From contig CAJUPZ010000012.1 in NCBI GenBank assembly GCA_910588065.1, positions 15,285 through 79,284 of the forward strand: 64,000 nucleotides of DNA, read 5' to 3'. Both the position numbers and the translations under genes were made by a program. Positions 25,901 through 35,135 of this stretch are shown one piece after another (the first letter of the stretch is position 1; every line of letters starts with the position of its first letter). The stretch is from an uncultured Muribaculaceae bacterium (GTDB lineage Bacteria; Bacteroidota; Bacteroidia; Bacteroidales; Muribaculaceae). The notes beneath the pieces are model-generated. The model did no database searches. It was not told where the DNA came from and saw nothing but the letters and a program-made list of their open reading frames with translations.

Positions 25901-27229
25901 TTATCTGCGACGCATGGCTCGCATCATTTTCATGGGGTTTTTCATAGAAGTGGCGGCCTTCATCATCTTTCGGGTGTCCTCAAACTGCTTCAGCAGGCGG
26001 TTTACATCCTGGATGTTTGTCCCTGAGCCTTTTGCTATGCGCTGCCGGCGGCTGGAGTTGATGATGTCGGGGCGTTTGCGCTCCTCGGCTGTCATCGAGC
26101 GGATTATGGCTTCGATGCCTTTGAAAGCGTTGTCGTCAATGTCTACATCTTTTATTGCTTTGCCGACTCCGGGAATCATTGATGCGAGCTCCTTGAGGTT
26201 GCCCATTTTCTTGATCTGCTGTATCTGGCTGAGGAAGTCGTCGAAGTTGAACTGGTTCTTGGCAATCTTGCGCTGCAGCTCAGCGGCTTCTTTCTCATCG
26301 ATGGCCTGCTGGGCGCGTTCAACGAGCGACACAATGTCGCCCATGCCGAGAATACGGTCGGCCATTCGGGCCGGGTGGAACACATCGAGGGCATCGAGTT
26401 TCTCGCCTGTACCAACGAATTTGATCGGCTTTGAAACAACGGTTCTGATAGACAGGGCAGCACCGCCTCGGGTATCGCCGTCAAGCTTTGTGAGCACCAC
26501 TCCGTCAAAGTCAAGACGATCGTTGAACTCCTTGGCGGTGTTCACGGCATCCTGACCTGTCATGGAGTCGACAACAAACAGAATCTCGTCGGGCTTCACC
26601 GCCTTTTTGATGGCTTCGATTTCCTGCATCATCTGCTCGTCAACGGCCAGACGTCCGGCGGTGTCGACAATCACAAGGTCGTGGTGGTTTGATTTAGCGA
26701 ACTTTATGGCGTTTTCGGCTATCTGAACCGGATTTTTGCTGCCCTCTTCGGTGTATACGGGCACATCAATCTGCTCGCCGAGCACTTTGAGCTGATCGAT
26801 GGCGGCAGGACGGTAGACGTCGCAGGCAACAAGCAGCGGGCGCTTGGCTTTTTCGCTTTTCAGCTTTTTAGCGAGTTTTCCGGAGAAAGTTGTCTTACCG
26901 GAGCCTTGCAGACCTGACATGAGAATGACTGCGGGATTTCCGGCGATGTTTATCTGGGCAGTGTCGCCGCCCATTAGTGCGGTGAGCTCGTCGTGGACAA
27001 TCTTCACCATCATCTCGCTTGGCTTGACGGCGGTGAGAACATTCTGACCGAGCGCTTTAGCCTTTACCGTGTCGGTGAAGTTTTTGGCAACCTTGTAGTT
27101 GACGTCGGCATCGAGGAGTGCCCTGCGCACATCCTTGAGGGTTTCCGCAACATTGATTTCGGTTATTTTGCCTTGCCCCTTCAGGAGCTTGAAGCTCCGT
27201 TCGAGCCGTTCGCTAAGGTTTTCAAACAT
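25901..27229 (-). CDS. ffh: Signal recognition particle protein Ffh
   Basis: 442 residues. N domain (FENLSERLERSFKLLKGQ), then the GTPase domain with G1 GLQGSGKTTFSGKLA near 105, DVYRPAAIDQL, DTAGRLAVD and TKLDGDTRGGAALS, then the methionine-rich M domain with GMGDIVSLVERAQ and RIAKGSGTNIQDVNRLL, ending MKNPMKMMRAMRRR. It binds signal sequences together with 4.5S RNA and delivers ribosomes to FtsY. It is six bases after panD, part of the panC-led run. Confidence 0.97.
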   Translation of the reverse strand: MFENLSERLERSFKLLKGQGKITEINVAETLKDVRRALLDADVNYKVAKNFTDTVKAKALGQNVLTAVKPSEMMVKIVHDELTALMGGDTAQINIAGNPAVILMSGLQGSGKTTFSGKLAKKLKSEKAKRPLLVACDVYRPAAIDQLKVLGEQIDVPVYTEEGSKNPVQIAENAIKFAKSNHHDLVIVDTAGRLAVDEQMMQEIEAIKKAVKPDEILFVVDSMTGQDAVNTAKEFNDRLDFDGVVLTKLDGDTRGGAALSIRTVVSKPIKFVGTGEKLDALDVFHPARMADRILGMGDIVSLVERAQQAIDEKEAAELQRKIAKNQFNFDDFLSQIQQIKKMGNLKELASMIPGVGKAIKDVDIDDNAFKGIEAIIRSMTAEERKRPDIINSSRRQRIAKGSGTNIQDVNRLLKQFEDTRKMMKAATSMKNPMKMMRAMRRR

Positions 27230-27235
27230 ATCTGA

Positions 27236-27589
27236 TTATTTTGTGAGCGAGTTAGTAGCGGTGTCGGGAAAAATCACTTTCGGGGAGAAGTCCCTGGCTT
27301 CTTCCGGAGTCATGGAGGCGTAGCTCATGATGATGACAATGTCACCAGGCTGCACCTTGCGTGCGGCGGCGCCGTTGAGGCATATCATTCCGCTTCCGGG
27401 CTCGCCGGGAATAACGTATGTGTCGAGCCGTTCGCCGTTGTTGTTGTCCACGATGTACACTCTTTCACCGGCTATAATTCCGGCGGCATCCATCAGCAGC
27501 GAGTCGATGGTGATGCTGCCGATGTAGTTGAGGTTTGATTCGGTTACGGTGACTCTGTGGATTTTGGATTTCAGTACTTCGATAAGCAT
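27236..27589 (-). CDS. panD: Aspartate 1-decarboxylase
   Basis: 117 residues, the usual proenzyme size. The N-terminus [21 protein letters not shown] and the self-cleavage site in IGSITID (Gly-Ser, giving a pyruvoyl Ser near residue 25) identify PanD, supported by [16 protein letters not shown]. It makes beta-alanine from aspartate for pantothenate synthesis. It follows panC by nine bases, so the two steps that feed pantothenate are co-transcribed. Confidence 0.97.
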   Translation of the reverse strand: MLIEVLKSKIHRVTVTESNLNYIGSITIDSLLMDAAGIIAGERVYIVDNNNGERLDTYVIPGEPGSGMICLNGAAARKVQPGDIVIIMSYASMTPEEARDFSPKVIFPDTATNSLTK

Positions 27590-27598
27590 ATCGGTGGA

Positions 27599-28441
27599 TT
27601 ATTGGTAGCGGATGTTGTCAATGAGTCTTACATCGCCGCAGTACACGGTGATGCAACCTACCGGTTCGTCGGTCTGACTCCAGTCGCTGACAGGTTGCAT
27701 TGTTTTGCCGTCAACAATCTCGTAGTACTCCACTTTCATGTGGGGAAAGGAATTGACGGTTTCGGTGACAAACCGTTTGGTCTGCTCCACCGAGTGGTTT
27801 TTGGCCCACTCCTTGCTCTCAAGAAGCGTTTTGGCGATTGCCGGAGCGATAGCCCGCTGCTCGGGAGTGAGACGGACGTTGCGGCTGCTGAGGGCGAGGC
27901 CGTCCTGCTCGCGCAGTATCGGGCAGGGCACAATCTCGAGGTCAAACCCTTCGAGCTCCACCATGCGGCGTATCACGGCAATCTGCTGGAAGTCCTTTTC
28001 GCCGAAGTAAGCGCGCGTGGGGTGGGTCATGGCAAAGAGCTTGCTGACAATCTGCGCCACGCCGTTGAAGTGGCCGGGACGCATGGCTCCTTCCATCACT
28101 TCTGCCACCGGCCCGAGGTCAAACACACGGGTGTCAGGCTCAGGGTATATCTCTTCGACGGAGGGTATGAAAGCGATGTCGACACCGCCGCCGGAAAGCA
28201 GAGCGCAGTCGGCCTCCTCTGTCCGTGGATATGTGCGGAGGTCATCGGGGTTATTGAACTGGGTGGGGTTTACAAACACGCTTGCCACCACAATGTCGTT
28301 TTCTTTTCTTGCGCGGTCGACGAGGCTCATGTGTCCTGCGTGGAGCGCGCCCATAGTAGGCACCAGACCGATAGAGCGCCCCTGCCGGCTCAGGTCGGCG
28401 GTGCGGGCTTCAAGTTCAGCTACAGTGCGTATTATTTCCAT
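27599..28441 (-). CDS. panC: Pantothenate synthetase
   Basis: 280 residues. ATP-binding [13 protein letters not shown] near residue 28, [12 protein letters not shown] near 60, YFGEKDFQQ near 147 and the end block [10 protein letters not shown] are all conserved in PanC. It ligates pantoate and beta-alanine using ATP. First gene of the long minus-strand run that ends at the SDR gene at 18970; a -7 promoter box lies at 28471-28478. The intergenic gaps down to 18970 are never more than 40 bases. Confidence 0.97.
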   Translation of the reverse strand: MEIIRTVAELEARTADLSRQGRSIGLVPTMGALHAGHMSLVDRARKENDIVVASVFVNPTQFNNPDDLRTYPRTEEADCALLSGGGVDIAFIPSVEEIYPEPDTRVFDLGPVAEVMEGAMRPGHFNGVAQIVSKLFAMTHPTRAYFGEKDFQQIAVIRRMVELEGFDLEIVPCPILREQDGLALSSRNVRLTPEQRAIAPAIAKTLLESKEWAKNHSVEQTKRFVTETVNSFPHMKVEYYEIVDGKTMQPVSDWSQTDEPVGCITVYCGDVRLIDNIRYQ

Positions 28442-28470
28442 GTCTATAGTGTTCTGTGAAAAATACAGTG

Positions 28471-28478
28471 CAAAATTA
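28471..28478 (-). promoter_or_regulatory. -7 box TAATTTTG for the panC-led operon
   Basis: On the minus strand TAATTTTG matches the consensus and lies 30 bases before the panC ATG. No convincing -33 box. It is back to back with the recR box at 28491-28498. Confidence 0.5.
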
Positions 28479-28490
28479 ATAAATTAGCAG

Positions 28491-28498
28491 TAATTTTG
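28491..28498 (+). promoter_or_regulatory. -7 box TAATTTTG for recR
   Basis: TAATTTTG ends only seven bases before the recR ATG at 28506, so the transcript would carry almost no leader. No convincing -33 box is seen. Confidence 0.5.
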
Positions 28499-28505
28499 CA
28501 GTGTT

Positions 28506-29129
28506 ATGGATGAAGAATACGCATCAATAGTGCTTGAAAATGCGGTGAGAGAGCTGTCACGGCTGCCCGGAGTGGGCAGAAAAACGGCGCTCAGGCTCGC
28601 GCTGCACATACTCCGCCGCGATGAGAGCGAGGGGGTAGCCCTCGGCGAGGCTATCATCAATCTGCGCAAGAATATCAGATATTGCAAGGTTTGCCACAAT
28701 ATCAGCGAGTCGGAGGTGTGCGCGGTGTGCGGCTCTCCGGTGCGTGACCACAGGACAGTGTGTGTAGTGGAGAATGTGCGCGATGTGATGAGCATCGAGA
28801 ACACCGGCCAGTATCAAGGCATGTATCATGTGCTGGGCGGGGTGATATCCCCAATGGATGGCATAGGGCCTGATCAGCTTGAGATTGAGAGCCTTGTGAA
28901 GCGTGTTGCCGATGAGGGCATCACGGAGGTGATTCTGGCACTGGCCTCGACAATGGAGGGCGACACCACAAATTTCTATATCTACCGCAAGCTCGGGGTG
29001 TTTGATTCTCTCAAGATAACGCAGCTTGCCCGCGGCATGGCTGTTGGAAATGAAATAGAGTACACCGATGAGCTGACCCTCGGCCGCTCGCTGCTGCAGC
29101 GCACTCTGTTCAGCGAGTCATTCAAATAA
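28506..29129 (+). CDS. recR: Recombination protein RecR
   Basis: 207 residues. Helix-hairpin-helix [20 protein letters not shown] near residues 15-34, four-Cys zinc motif C-x2-C...C-x2-C (CKVCHN, CAVCGS) near 60-80, and a Toprim domain starting [14 protein letters not shown]. RecR works with RecO/RecF to load RecA at gaps. It is transcribed away from panC and is 11 bases before an acetyltransferase gene. Confidence 0.96.
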   Translation: MDEEYASIVLENAVRELSRLPGVGRKTALRLALHILRRDESEGVALGEAIINLRKNIRYCKVCHNISESEVCAVCGSPVRDHRTVCVVENVRDVMSIENTGQYQGMYHVLGGVISPMDGIGPDQLEIESLVKRVADEGITEVILALASTMEGDTTNFYIYRKLGVFDSLKITQLARGMAVGNEIEYTDELTLGRSLLQRTLFSESFK

Positions 29130-29140
29130 AGCACAATCAC

Positions 29141-29686
29141 ATGGAATCACTTCTTAGCAACGATATGATTACTTTGCGGGCTTTGGAGCCTGCTGATGTT
29201 GACAATCTCTATCTTTGGGAAAATGACACCCGGCTGTGGAATGTGGGGTGCGCTACGGCTCCATTCTCGCGGAGGCTGCTGGAAGAGTATATCGCAGGCT
29301 ATGAGGCAGATGTGTTTGCCAGTAGGCAGCTGCGCCTTGTAATAGAGGAAAACAGGACCGGCCGTGCGGTTGGCACGGCCGATCTTTATGATTTTGACCC
29401 TGTGAACATGAGGGCCGGTATCGGTATTCTCATTGCAGCCGATGTACGTGGCAAAGGCTACGGGGCGATGGCGGTGGGGCTCCTGGAGCGCTATGGCTTC
29501 CTGCGCCTGGGGCTACATCAGCTGTGGGCGGTTGTGCCGCAGAGCAATGAGCCATGCCGCAGGATGTTTGAATCGCTGGGCTATGCAATCAGCGGGCGCA
29601 TGCGCTCGTGGGTGCGTTGCGGCAGCAGCTATGAGGATGCCTATCTGTATCAGCGGTTGAATATCGGCGCGAAGCGCGACATATAG
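29141..29686 (+). CDS. GNAT family N-acetyltransferase (RimJ/RimL-like)
   Basis: 181 residues. ITLRALEPADVDNLYLWEND at the start and the acetyl-CoA motif VRGKGYGAMAVGLLERYGF near residue 105, followed by VPQSNEPCRRMFESLGY, identify a RimL-type GNAT enzyme. The target (protein N-terminus, amino sugar or small molecule) is not predictable. It follows recR by 11 bases. Its last 37 bases overlap the 3' end of the convergent TPR gene, so both stop codons lie inside the other reading frame. Confidence 0.88.
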   Translation: MESLLSNDMITLRALEPADVDNLYLWENDTRLWNVGCATAPFSRRLLEEYIAGYEADVFASRQLRLVIEENRTGRAVGTADLYDFDPVNMRAGIGILIAADVRGKGYGAMAVGLLERYGFLRLGLHQLWAVVPQSNEPCRRMFESLGYAISGRMRSWVRCGSSYEDAYLYQRLNIGAKRDI

Positions 29687-31236
29687 CCTTTGAAACGGGG
29701 GGTGTCCCTGAGCGCGCTTACCGAAATGGGACCCTGCTCGTCGGCCCAGTTGTGGTAGTTGGCATAGCCTTTGTCGAGCGATTTCTCCATGCAGTCGGCT
29801 GCCTTTTCAAGACTTCCTTTGTCAGCATAGTAGCAAGCGGCATAGTAGTTTATCAGGCCGTCGTTGTCGTCGTTGTTGGTTAGCAATGATGTGAACCATG
29901 AGTCGGCTTCATTATCTTTGCCGAGCTTGCGGAGGGCGAATCCTCTGAGCGATTTCACATCGGCGGGGTCGCTTTCTGTCTCCACCACTCTTTCATAAAG
30001 GCTTTTTGCAAGTTCGGGCTGGTTGAGCTTTGATTCGCACAGCCATGCGCGTTTGATTAGAATCTCCGGGTTTGTGGGTTCGCCAAGAAGTGCTTCGGCG
30101 AGTGTCACGGAAGCATCATTGTACTTGCCGAGGGCAGTCTGAGCATCAGCTTTGGCCTGAAGTGCAGCAACGGATGCCGGGTCTTTCTCAACAGCCCGCT
30201 CGGCGTTTGAAAGTGCCTCGTTGTATTCGCCCAAAGCGTTGAGAATATGGGCTTTAAGGGCGTAGTACGGAGCATTGCGGTCTGTCGCGCTGATAGCGTA
30301 GTCGGCATTGGCGAGAGCTGTGTCATACTGGCCGAGGGCGTAGAAGCATTTGGCAAGAGATGAATTCAGACCTGCGTATGAATAGAGCTTGTCGTTGAGA
30401 ATTTTGTCGTAGTCGGATATTGCGGAGGTGAAATTGTTGTGAGCCTCGGCGATGGCAGCGCGGATGTAGTAGAACATGCCCACACGCGGAGCCTGACGGA
30501 TGGCGCGTGACAGGCCGTTCATCACCGCGGGATAGTTTTCGTCCGCAAGGGCTACGAGTGATCCGAGAGCTCTGCTGTTTGCGGCATCATCGGTGGTGAG
30601 AGCGATGATGTAGTCGTCAACGGCACCTTCGGCGTTGCCCATCATCGTGCGTACAGAAGCTCGGCGTATGTATGAGTCGGCAGAAGAGGGAAACAGGTCT
30701 ACCGCGCGGTCGGCATAGTCGTTTGCGGTGCCGATATTGTTTTCTTTCACAGCCACTCTCGCAAGGCCGAACATAGCCTCCTGATTGCGCGGAAACATGC
30801 GCAGCAGGCGGGTGTAGTCGGCTTTTGCCTCGGAATATTTGCCGAGTTCAAACTCAATGTTTGCGCGCTGCTGGATGCAGGCCGGTGATTCGGGCACAAT
30901 AGCGAGAGCCGAGTTGATGTCATTGAACGCGTCGACATAGCGGTGCTGGCGCTCATTTATTGCGGCTCTCATGCGGTATGCGCCGAAGCGAATCTCCTTT
31001 GCATTCTCCGGGGCGTATCTCAGGGCGCGGTTCATATCGTCGAGCGCCTTGAGGTAGTCATCCTGATTGTAGTATTCCGAGCCGCGGGCGTAAAGGGTTT
31101 CGTAGTCCGAGGGGTTCTCCTCAATCATTTTGTCATAGACTTTCATAACAGCCTGTGACATAGGAGAGATAGTCTGGGCCGGGGCAAATGACGCTGTTGC
31201 CAGAGCTAAAGCAAATGTGATGTTTCTTAATTTCAT
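29650..31236 (-). CDS. Exported tetratricopeptide-repeat protein
   Basis: 528 residues. Signal peptide RNITFALALATASFAPAQ, then TPR-like units almost to the end, for example YETLYARGSEYYNQDDYLKA, AFNDINSALAIVPESPA, YALKAHILNALGEYNEALSN and VAALQAKADAQTALGKYNDA. These form a superhelical protein-binding scaffold in the periplasm or at the outer membrane. The partner is unknown. It ends the minus-strand run that begins at 36530, 50 bases after rsmE. Confidence 0.88.
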   Translation of the reverse strand: MKLRNITFALALATASFAPAQTISPMSQAVMKVYDKMIEENPSDYETLYARGSEYYNQDDYLKALDDMNRALRYAPENAKEIRFGAYRMRAAINERQHRYVDAFNDINSALAIVPESPACIQQRANIEFELGKYSEAKADYTRLLRMFPRNQEAMFGLARVAVKENNIGTANDYADRAVDLFPSSADSYIRRASVRTMMGNAEGAVDDYIIALTTDDAANSRALGSLVALADENYPAVMNGLSRAIRQAPRVGMFYYIRAAIAEAHNNFTSAISDYDKILNDKLYSYAGLNSSLAKCFYALGQYDTALANADYAISATDRNAPYYALKAHILNALGEYNEALSNAERAVEKDPASVAALQAKADAQTALGKYNDASVTLAEALLGEPTNPEILIKRAWLCESKLNQPELAKSLYERVVETESDPADVKSLRGFALRKLGKDNEADSWFTSLLTNNDDNDGLINYYAACYYADKGSLEKAADCMEKSLDKGYANYHNWADEQGPISVSALRDTPRFKGYMSRFAPIFNR

Positions 31237-31286
31237 GAAAAGGGCTTATTATATATAATAAGGTGTAAAATCTTGATTGGGGGGGG

Positions 31287-31997
31287 TTATTCGGCTGCCA
31301 TGTCGAGGATGTGGAAAGTAGAGCAGGCAAAGAGTGCTGCCGTTTCGGTTCTAAGCCTGTTGTTGCCGAGGCTAACAGGGGTGAATCCCCGGTCATTTAT
31401 GGCCAATTTTATCTCCTCCGGAGAGAAGTCGCCTTCCGGGCCTATGAACACTGTGGCCGATGTCGCCGGCCTGTATTCTTTAGCGAGGAGCAGCCTTGGC
31501 AGCGAGCGGTCGCAGTAGGCTATGAATTTTTGGTCTGCGGCCATGTCTGCAGCTACCTTGAACGGGGTCATCGGCAGTATTTCCGGTACAACGGCCTTGA
31601 GCGATTGCTTCATTGCCGCCACAGCGATTTTGTTGAGGCGGTCTACTTTTATGTCCTTGCGCTCGGAGCGGTCGCACAGCAGCGGAATGATTCTGTTTAC
31701 GCCGATTTCGGTCAGTTTCTCAACCATCCACTCCATGCGGTCAATATGCTTTGTGGGTGCGACGGCGACGGTTATGAAATGGTTCCATGACAAAGGTGCC
31801 GGAGCGCACTGCCTCACCTCCACAAGAGTGTGCTTGGAGTGGGGGTCGACAATGGCGCAGGTATATCGGTTGCCTTTGCCGTCAATCACTTCTATTTCAT
31901 CGCCGGCTTTCATCCGGAGCACCCGACAGCAATGTTGCGAGTCGCTTTCGGGCAGTACGGGATTTGTGGCAATATCCGGGGCGTAGAACTGTATCAT
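31287..31997 (-). CDS. rsmE: 16S rRNA m3U1498 methyltransferase
   Basis: 236 residues with the RsmE layout: an N-terminal PUA-like part (HCCRVLRMKAGDEIEVIDGKG near residue 22) and a SPOUT/trefoil-knot methyltransferase domain with FIGPEGDFSPEEI near 185 and SLGNNRLRTETAAL near 212, the S-adenosylmethionine site. It methylates U1498 of 16S rRNA. It sits four bases after the MFS transporter gene. Confidence 0.95.
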   Translation of the reverse strand: MIQFYAPDIATNPVLPESDSQHCCRVLRMKAGDEIEVIDGKGNRYTCAIVDPHSKHTLVEVRQCAPAPLSWNHFITVAVAPTKHIDRMEWMVEKLTEIGVNRIIPLLCDRSERKDIKVDRLNKIAVAAMKQSLKAVVPEILPMTPFKVAADMAADQKFIAYCDRSLPRLLLAKEYRPATSATVFIGPEGDFSPEEIKLAINDRGFTPVSLGNNRLRTETAALFACSTFHILDMAAE

Positions 31998-32000
31998 AGC

Positions 32001-33374
32001 TTATTCTATTTCAAGGGCTGTGTTTTCGGCGGCGGATATCTCCTTGGCTGTCGGAGGCACATGGCGGTATTTGAAAGCTATGGCAAAGAGCACGCATACA
32101 ACCAGCGAGTAGCCGGCGAATATGAACCAGGGTGTCTGCCAGTCGCCGAGCATGTATGAGTTGCCGTCTACTGTCTGCCATGAGCAGTAGGTGTTTACAA
32201 TCTCGCCGGCAACGAGGGTGCCCACCGATGCTCCGACACCGTTTGTCATGAGCATGAACAGGCCCTGGGCCGATGATTTGATGGAGTCGTCTGTCTCCTG
32301 CTCCACAAACAGGGCACCCGACACATTGAAGAAGTCGAACGCCACACCGTAGACAATCATTGACAGGATGAACAGCCACAGGCCGCTGCCGGGGTTACCG
32401 AGACCGAAGAAGCCGAACCTCAGCACCCATGCAGCCATTGCAATGAGCATCACCTTCTTGATGCCGAAGCGTTTAAGGAAGAATGGAATGAACAGTATGC
32501 ACACCGCTTCTGAAATCTGGGAGAGAGAGGTGAGGAGTGTGGAGTTGTTGGCTCCGAAGGTGGAGGCATACTCTGCAACTCCCTTGAAGCTTGATATGAA
32601 TGTTGTTGCAAATCCGTTGGTAATCTGCAGTGCCACGCCGAGCAGCATCGAGAATATAAAGAACACAGCCATGCGTCTGTCGGAGAAGAGCCTGAATGCG
32701 TCAAGACCGAGGTTTTCGGCGAGCGATTTTTTCTGCCCGGCCGATGCGCAGGAGCATTTCGGGAGAGTGAAGCTGTATATGCCCAGGATGAGGCCGAGAG
32801 CGGCGCAGGTGAAGAGCTGCATGTCGGTGTACTGGAACCGGAATGCGGCATTGGGGTTTGACTCGCTGAGGGTGAGGCCAAAAGAGCCGTCATGGTAATA
32901 GGCGGAGTTTACAAACCACATGGCTGCGATGAACCCCACTGTGCCGAGAACACGTATCGGAGGAAAGGCTTCCACCGGATTTTTGCCGTGGCTGTGCAGC
33001 AGCTTGAATGCAGTGGAGTTTGCAAGAGCGATTGTGGGCATGTAGAAAGCCACGCTCAGGGTGTACAAGGTGAAGAAAGGCGCGAAGTCGGGCTGTGGAT
33101 GAGTGTGGCCGTAATACCATGTGGCGCCCATGAATGCTGCCGCGAGCAGGTGGCATATTCCAAGTATTTTCTGTGCCTGGATCCATTTGTCGGCTATGAT
33201 GCCTATAATCGCCGGCATGAAAATGGACACCAGTCCCTGCACGCTGTAGAAATAGGCGATGTCACTTCCCAGTCCGGCGGGGCCGAGGTATTGGCCGAGA
33301 CACACAAGATAGCTGCCCCAGACGGCAAACTGCAGGAAGTTGATAACGGTAAGACGGAATACTATATTTGACAT
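32001..33374 (-). CDS. MFS transporter, nucleoside:H+ symporter (NupG-like) family
   Basis: 457 residues with about 12 transmembrane segments. FRLTVINFLQFAVWGSYLVCLGQYL at the start (key block NFLQFAVWGSY), MPAIIGIIADKWIQAQK after helix 2 and the block PPIRVLGTVGFIAAMW are typical of the NupG/XapB group. Nucleoside uptake is the usual role, but in Bacteroidetes this family also contains members of unknown substrate. A cytoplasmic loop carries a Cys-rich stretch (KCSCASAGQKK) of no clear meaning. It is flanked in the same direction by rsmE and the bifunctional-nuclease gene. Confidence 0.85.
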   Translation of the reverse strand: MSNIVFRLTVINFLQFAVWGSYLVCLGQYLGPAGLGSDIAYFYSVQGLVSIFMPAIIGIIADKWIQAQKILGICHLLAAAFMGATWYYGHTHPQPDFAPFFTLYTLSVAFYMPTIALANSTAFKLLHSHGKNPVEAFPPIRVLGTVGFIAAMWFVNSAYYHDGSFGLTLSESNPNAAFRFQYTDMQLFTCAALGLILGIYSFTLPKCSCASAGQKKSLAENLGLDAFRLFSDRRMAVFFIFSMLLGVALQITNGFATTFISSFKGVAEYASTFGANNSTLLTSLSQISEAVCILFIPFFLKRFGIKKVMLIAMAAWVLRFGFFGLGNPGSGLWLFILSMIVYGVAFDFFNVSGALFVEQETDDSIKSSAQGLFMLMTNGVGASVGTLVAGEIVNTYCSWQTVDGNSYMLGDWQTPWFIFAGYSLVVCVLFAIAFKYRHVPPTAKEISAAENTALEIE

Positions 33375-33407
33375 AGCGTTATGTTGTGACGTTTTTTTTC
33401 AGTAAGG

Positions 33408-34010
33408 CTATTGTTTGTTGCGTTTCTTCTTTATGAGCTCATTGATTTTCGCCGCTTCCTCATATTGCTCGTTCCTGATATATTTTTCGAGGGTGCGTTC
33501 AAGCTCCTCGAGGGCATAGTTCTCAAGCTTTGGTTCACGGACGATATCATCGGCGGTATCTGAGCTTTCTGTGTTGTCTGAGTCCTCTCCGGTCTGCATC
33601 TCGAGGATAAATCCGGTTTCATCCACAATTTCCTGCGTTGTGAATATCGGCGAGCCGGTGCGCATTGCTATCGCTATTGCATCAGAGGTGCGTGAGTCGA
33701 TTTTAACCGTTCTCTCTCCGTCGGAGAAGGTGAGCTCGGAGGAGAAAATGCCATCTTCGAATTTGTATATGAACACCTCAATGAGTTTTACGCCGTAGGC
33801 ATGGGCGAAACTTACAAACAGGTCGTGGGTCATTGGCCGGGGAGGGGTGATGCTTTCCATCCTCAGGGCTATGGACTGGGCTTCTGCGGCGCCGATGACT
33901 ACCGGTATGCGGTACGGTCCGTCAACCTGCGCGAGAATCAGAGCGTATGCTCCGGTCTGGATCTGGCTGTATGAAATGCCGAGTACTTTAAGCCTCACTT
34001 TGTCTGTCAT
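33408..34010 (-). CDS. Bifunctional nuclease family protein (DUF151) with a C-terminal UvrB/UvrC-type motif
   Basis: 200 residues. The BFN domain (about 1-135) is seen from VVIGAAEAQSIALRME, RPMTHDLF and the SRTSDAIAIAMRTGSPIF block. The C-terminus, ALEELERTLEKYIRNEQYEE plus AAKINELIKKKR, is a UvrB/UvrC-interaction helix pair. Plant and bacterial BFN proteins have been reported to cut RNA and DNA in vitro, but the role in Bacteroidales is not established. It is 12 bases from mnmA. Confidence 0.9.
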   Translation of the reverse strand: MTDKVRLKVLGISYSQIQTGAYALILAQVDGPYRIPVVIGAAEAQSIALRMESITPPRPMTHDLFVSFAHAYGVKLIEVFIYKFEDGIFSSELTFSDGERTVKIDSRTSDAIAIAMRTGSPIFTTQEIVDETGFILEMQTGEDSDNTESSDTADDIVREPKLENYALEELERTLEKYIRNEQYEEAAKINELIKKKRNKQ

Positions 34011-34022
34011 TACGGTATGGTT

Positions 34023-35117
34023 TTAGGGTGCGGTAATAGAGGTGATGTCGCGTCCGGTAATCACTCCCGAGCCGAAGCATATTCTGCTGTCGGCATCGTA
34101 GATGACACCATATTGTCCCGGAGCTATGCCCTGCACCCGGGTGTCGCTTTCAATCAGGTATTCGCCTTGGTCGAGGCGTGTGAGGGTGCCTTTGAGAAAT
34201 TCCGGTGAATGCCGGTTCTTGAATGTTATTCTCACACCGGAGCAGTCGTCGGGCCAGGGGTCTTTTGTAATCCAGTGCATCTGGTCAAGGTGGAGTGTGT
34301 TGCCATACTGCTTTTCGGTGTCATAGCCCCTTGACACATACACAACATTGTCAGCTGTATTCTTCTTCACCACATACCAGGGGCCGCCGCTGAGTCCGAG
34401 CCCCTTGCGCTGGCCTATGGTGTGAAACCAGAATCCGTTGTGCTCGCCTATTTTTCTGCCGGTTTCAATCTCCACAATAGCGCCTTTCTTTTCTCCGAGG
34501 TGGCGGCGCAGGAAGTCGTTGTAGTTTATTTTGCCGAGAAAGCATATTCCCTGGCTGTCCTTGCGGAATGCGTTAGGCAGTTTGAGCGAGGATGCGATTT
34601 TTCTCACCTCGCTCTTGGGGATGTCGCCGATTGGAAACATCAAGTGGCTCAGCTGGGGATATGTGATGCGGGCAAGGAAGTCGGTCTGATCTTTGACGGG
34701 GTCAGGAGCGGTTGCAAGGTATATCAGTCCGTCCTTCTCCAGAGTGGAGGCATAGTGGCCGGTTGCCGTGCGGTTGAACTCATGTCCCCAGCGCTCCTCA
34801 AAGAAGCCGAATTTTATCATCCTGTTGCACATTATGTCGGGGTTGGGGGTTAGTCCGTCCCTGACGGCGCGTATGGCATATTCCATCACATTATCCCAAT
34901 ACTCCTGATGAAGCGACACAATGTCGAGCGGCAGCCTGTAGCGGGCGGCGATGGCACGACACATCTCTATATCCTCCTCCGCATAGCAGTCGCCACCCTG
35001 ACTCACATCAAGGCCGATGCGTATGTAAAACAGATGCAGGGTGTGGCCCTGCTCAACGAGCCGGTGAACAGCAACAGCGCTGTCAACGCCTCCGGAAATC
35101 AACACAGCTATATTCAT
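34023..35117 (-). CDS. mnmA: tRNA-specific 2-thiouridylase MnmA
   Basis: 364 residues. PP-loop [13 protein letters not shown] at residues 8-20, catalytic Cys in [13 protein letters not shown] near 98, and second Cys in [13 protein letters not shown] near 193, followed by the C-terminal beta-barrel (GVITGRD). It forms 2-thiouridine at position 34 of tRNA-Lys/Glu/Gln. Bacteroidales often carry two MnmA paralogues; whether this is the only one cannot be told from the window. It is 18 bases after the DoxX gene. Confidence 0.95.
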   Translation of the reverse strand: MNIAVLISGGVDSAVAVHRLVEQGHTLHLFYIRIGLDVSQGGDCYAEEDIEMCRAIAARYRLPLDIVSLHQEYWDNVMEYAIRAVRDGLTPNPDIMCNRMIKFGFFEERWGHEFNRTATGHYASTLEKDGLIYLATAPDPVKDQTDFLARITYPQLSHLMFPIGDIPKSEVRKIASSLKLPNAFRKDSQGICFLGKINYNDFLRRHLGEKKGAIVEIETGRKIGEHNGFWFHTIGQRKGLGLSGGPWYVVKKNTADNVVYVSRGYDTEKQYGNTLHLDQMHWITKDPWPDDCSGVRITFKNRHSPEFLKGTLTRLDQGEYLIESDTRVQGIAPGQYGVIYDADSRICFGSGVITGRDITSITAP

Positions 35118-35135
35118 TACCGGCCGATGTTGGGG

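Noticed and set aside
27557..28459. 300-codon open frame on plus, opposite panC
   Set aside because: panC motifs on minus are complete; the plus frame has no family signature and crosses the panC promoter side.
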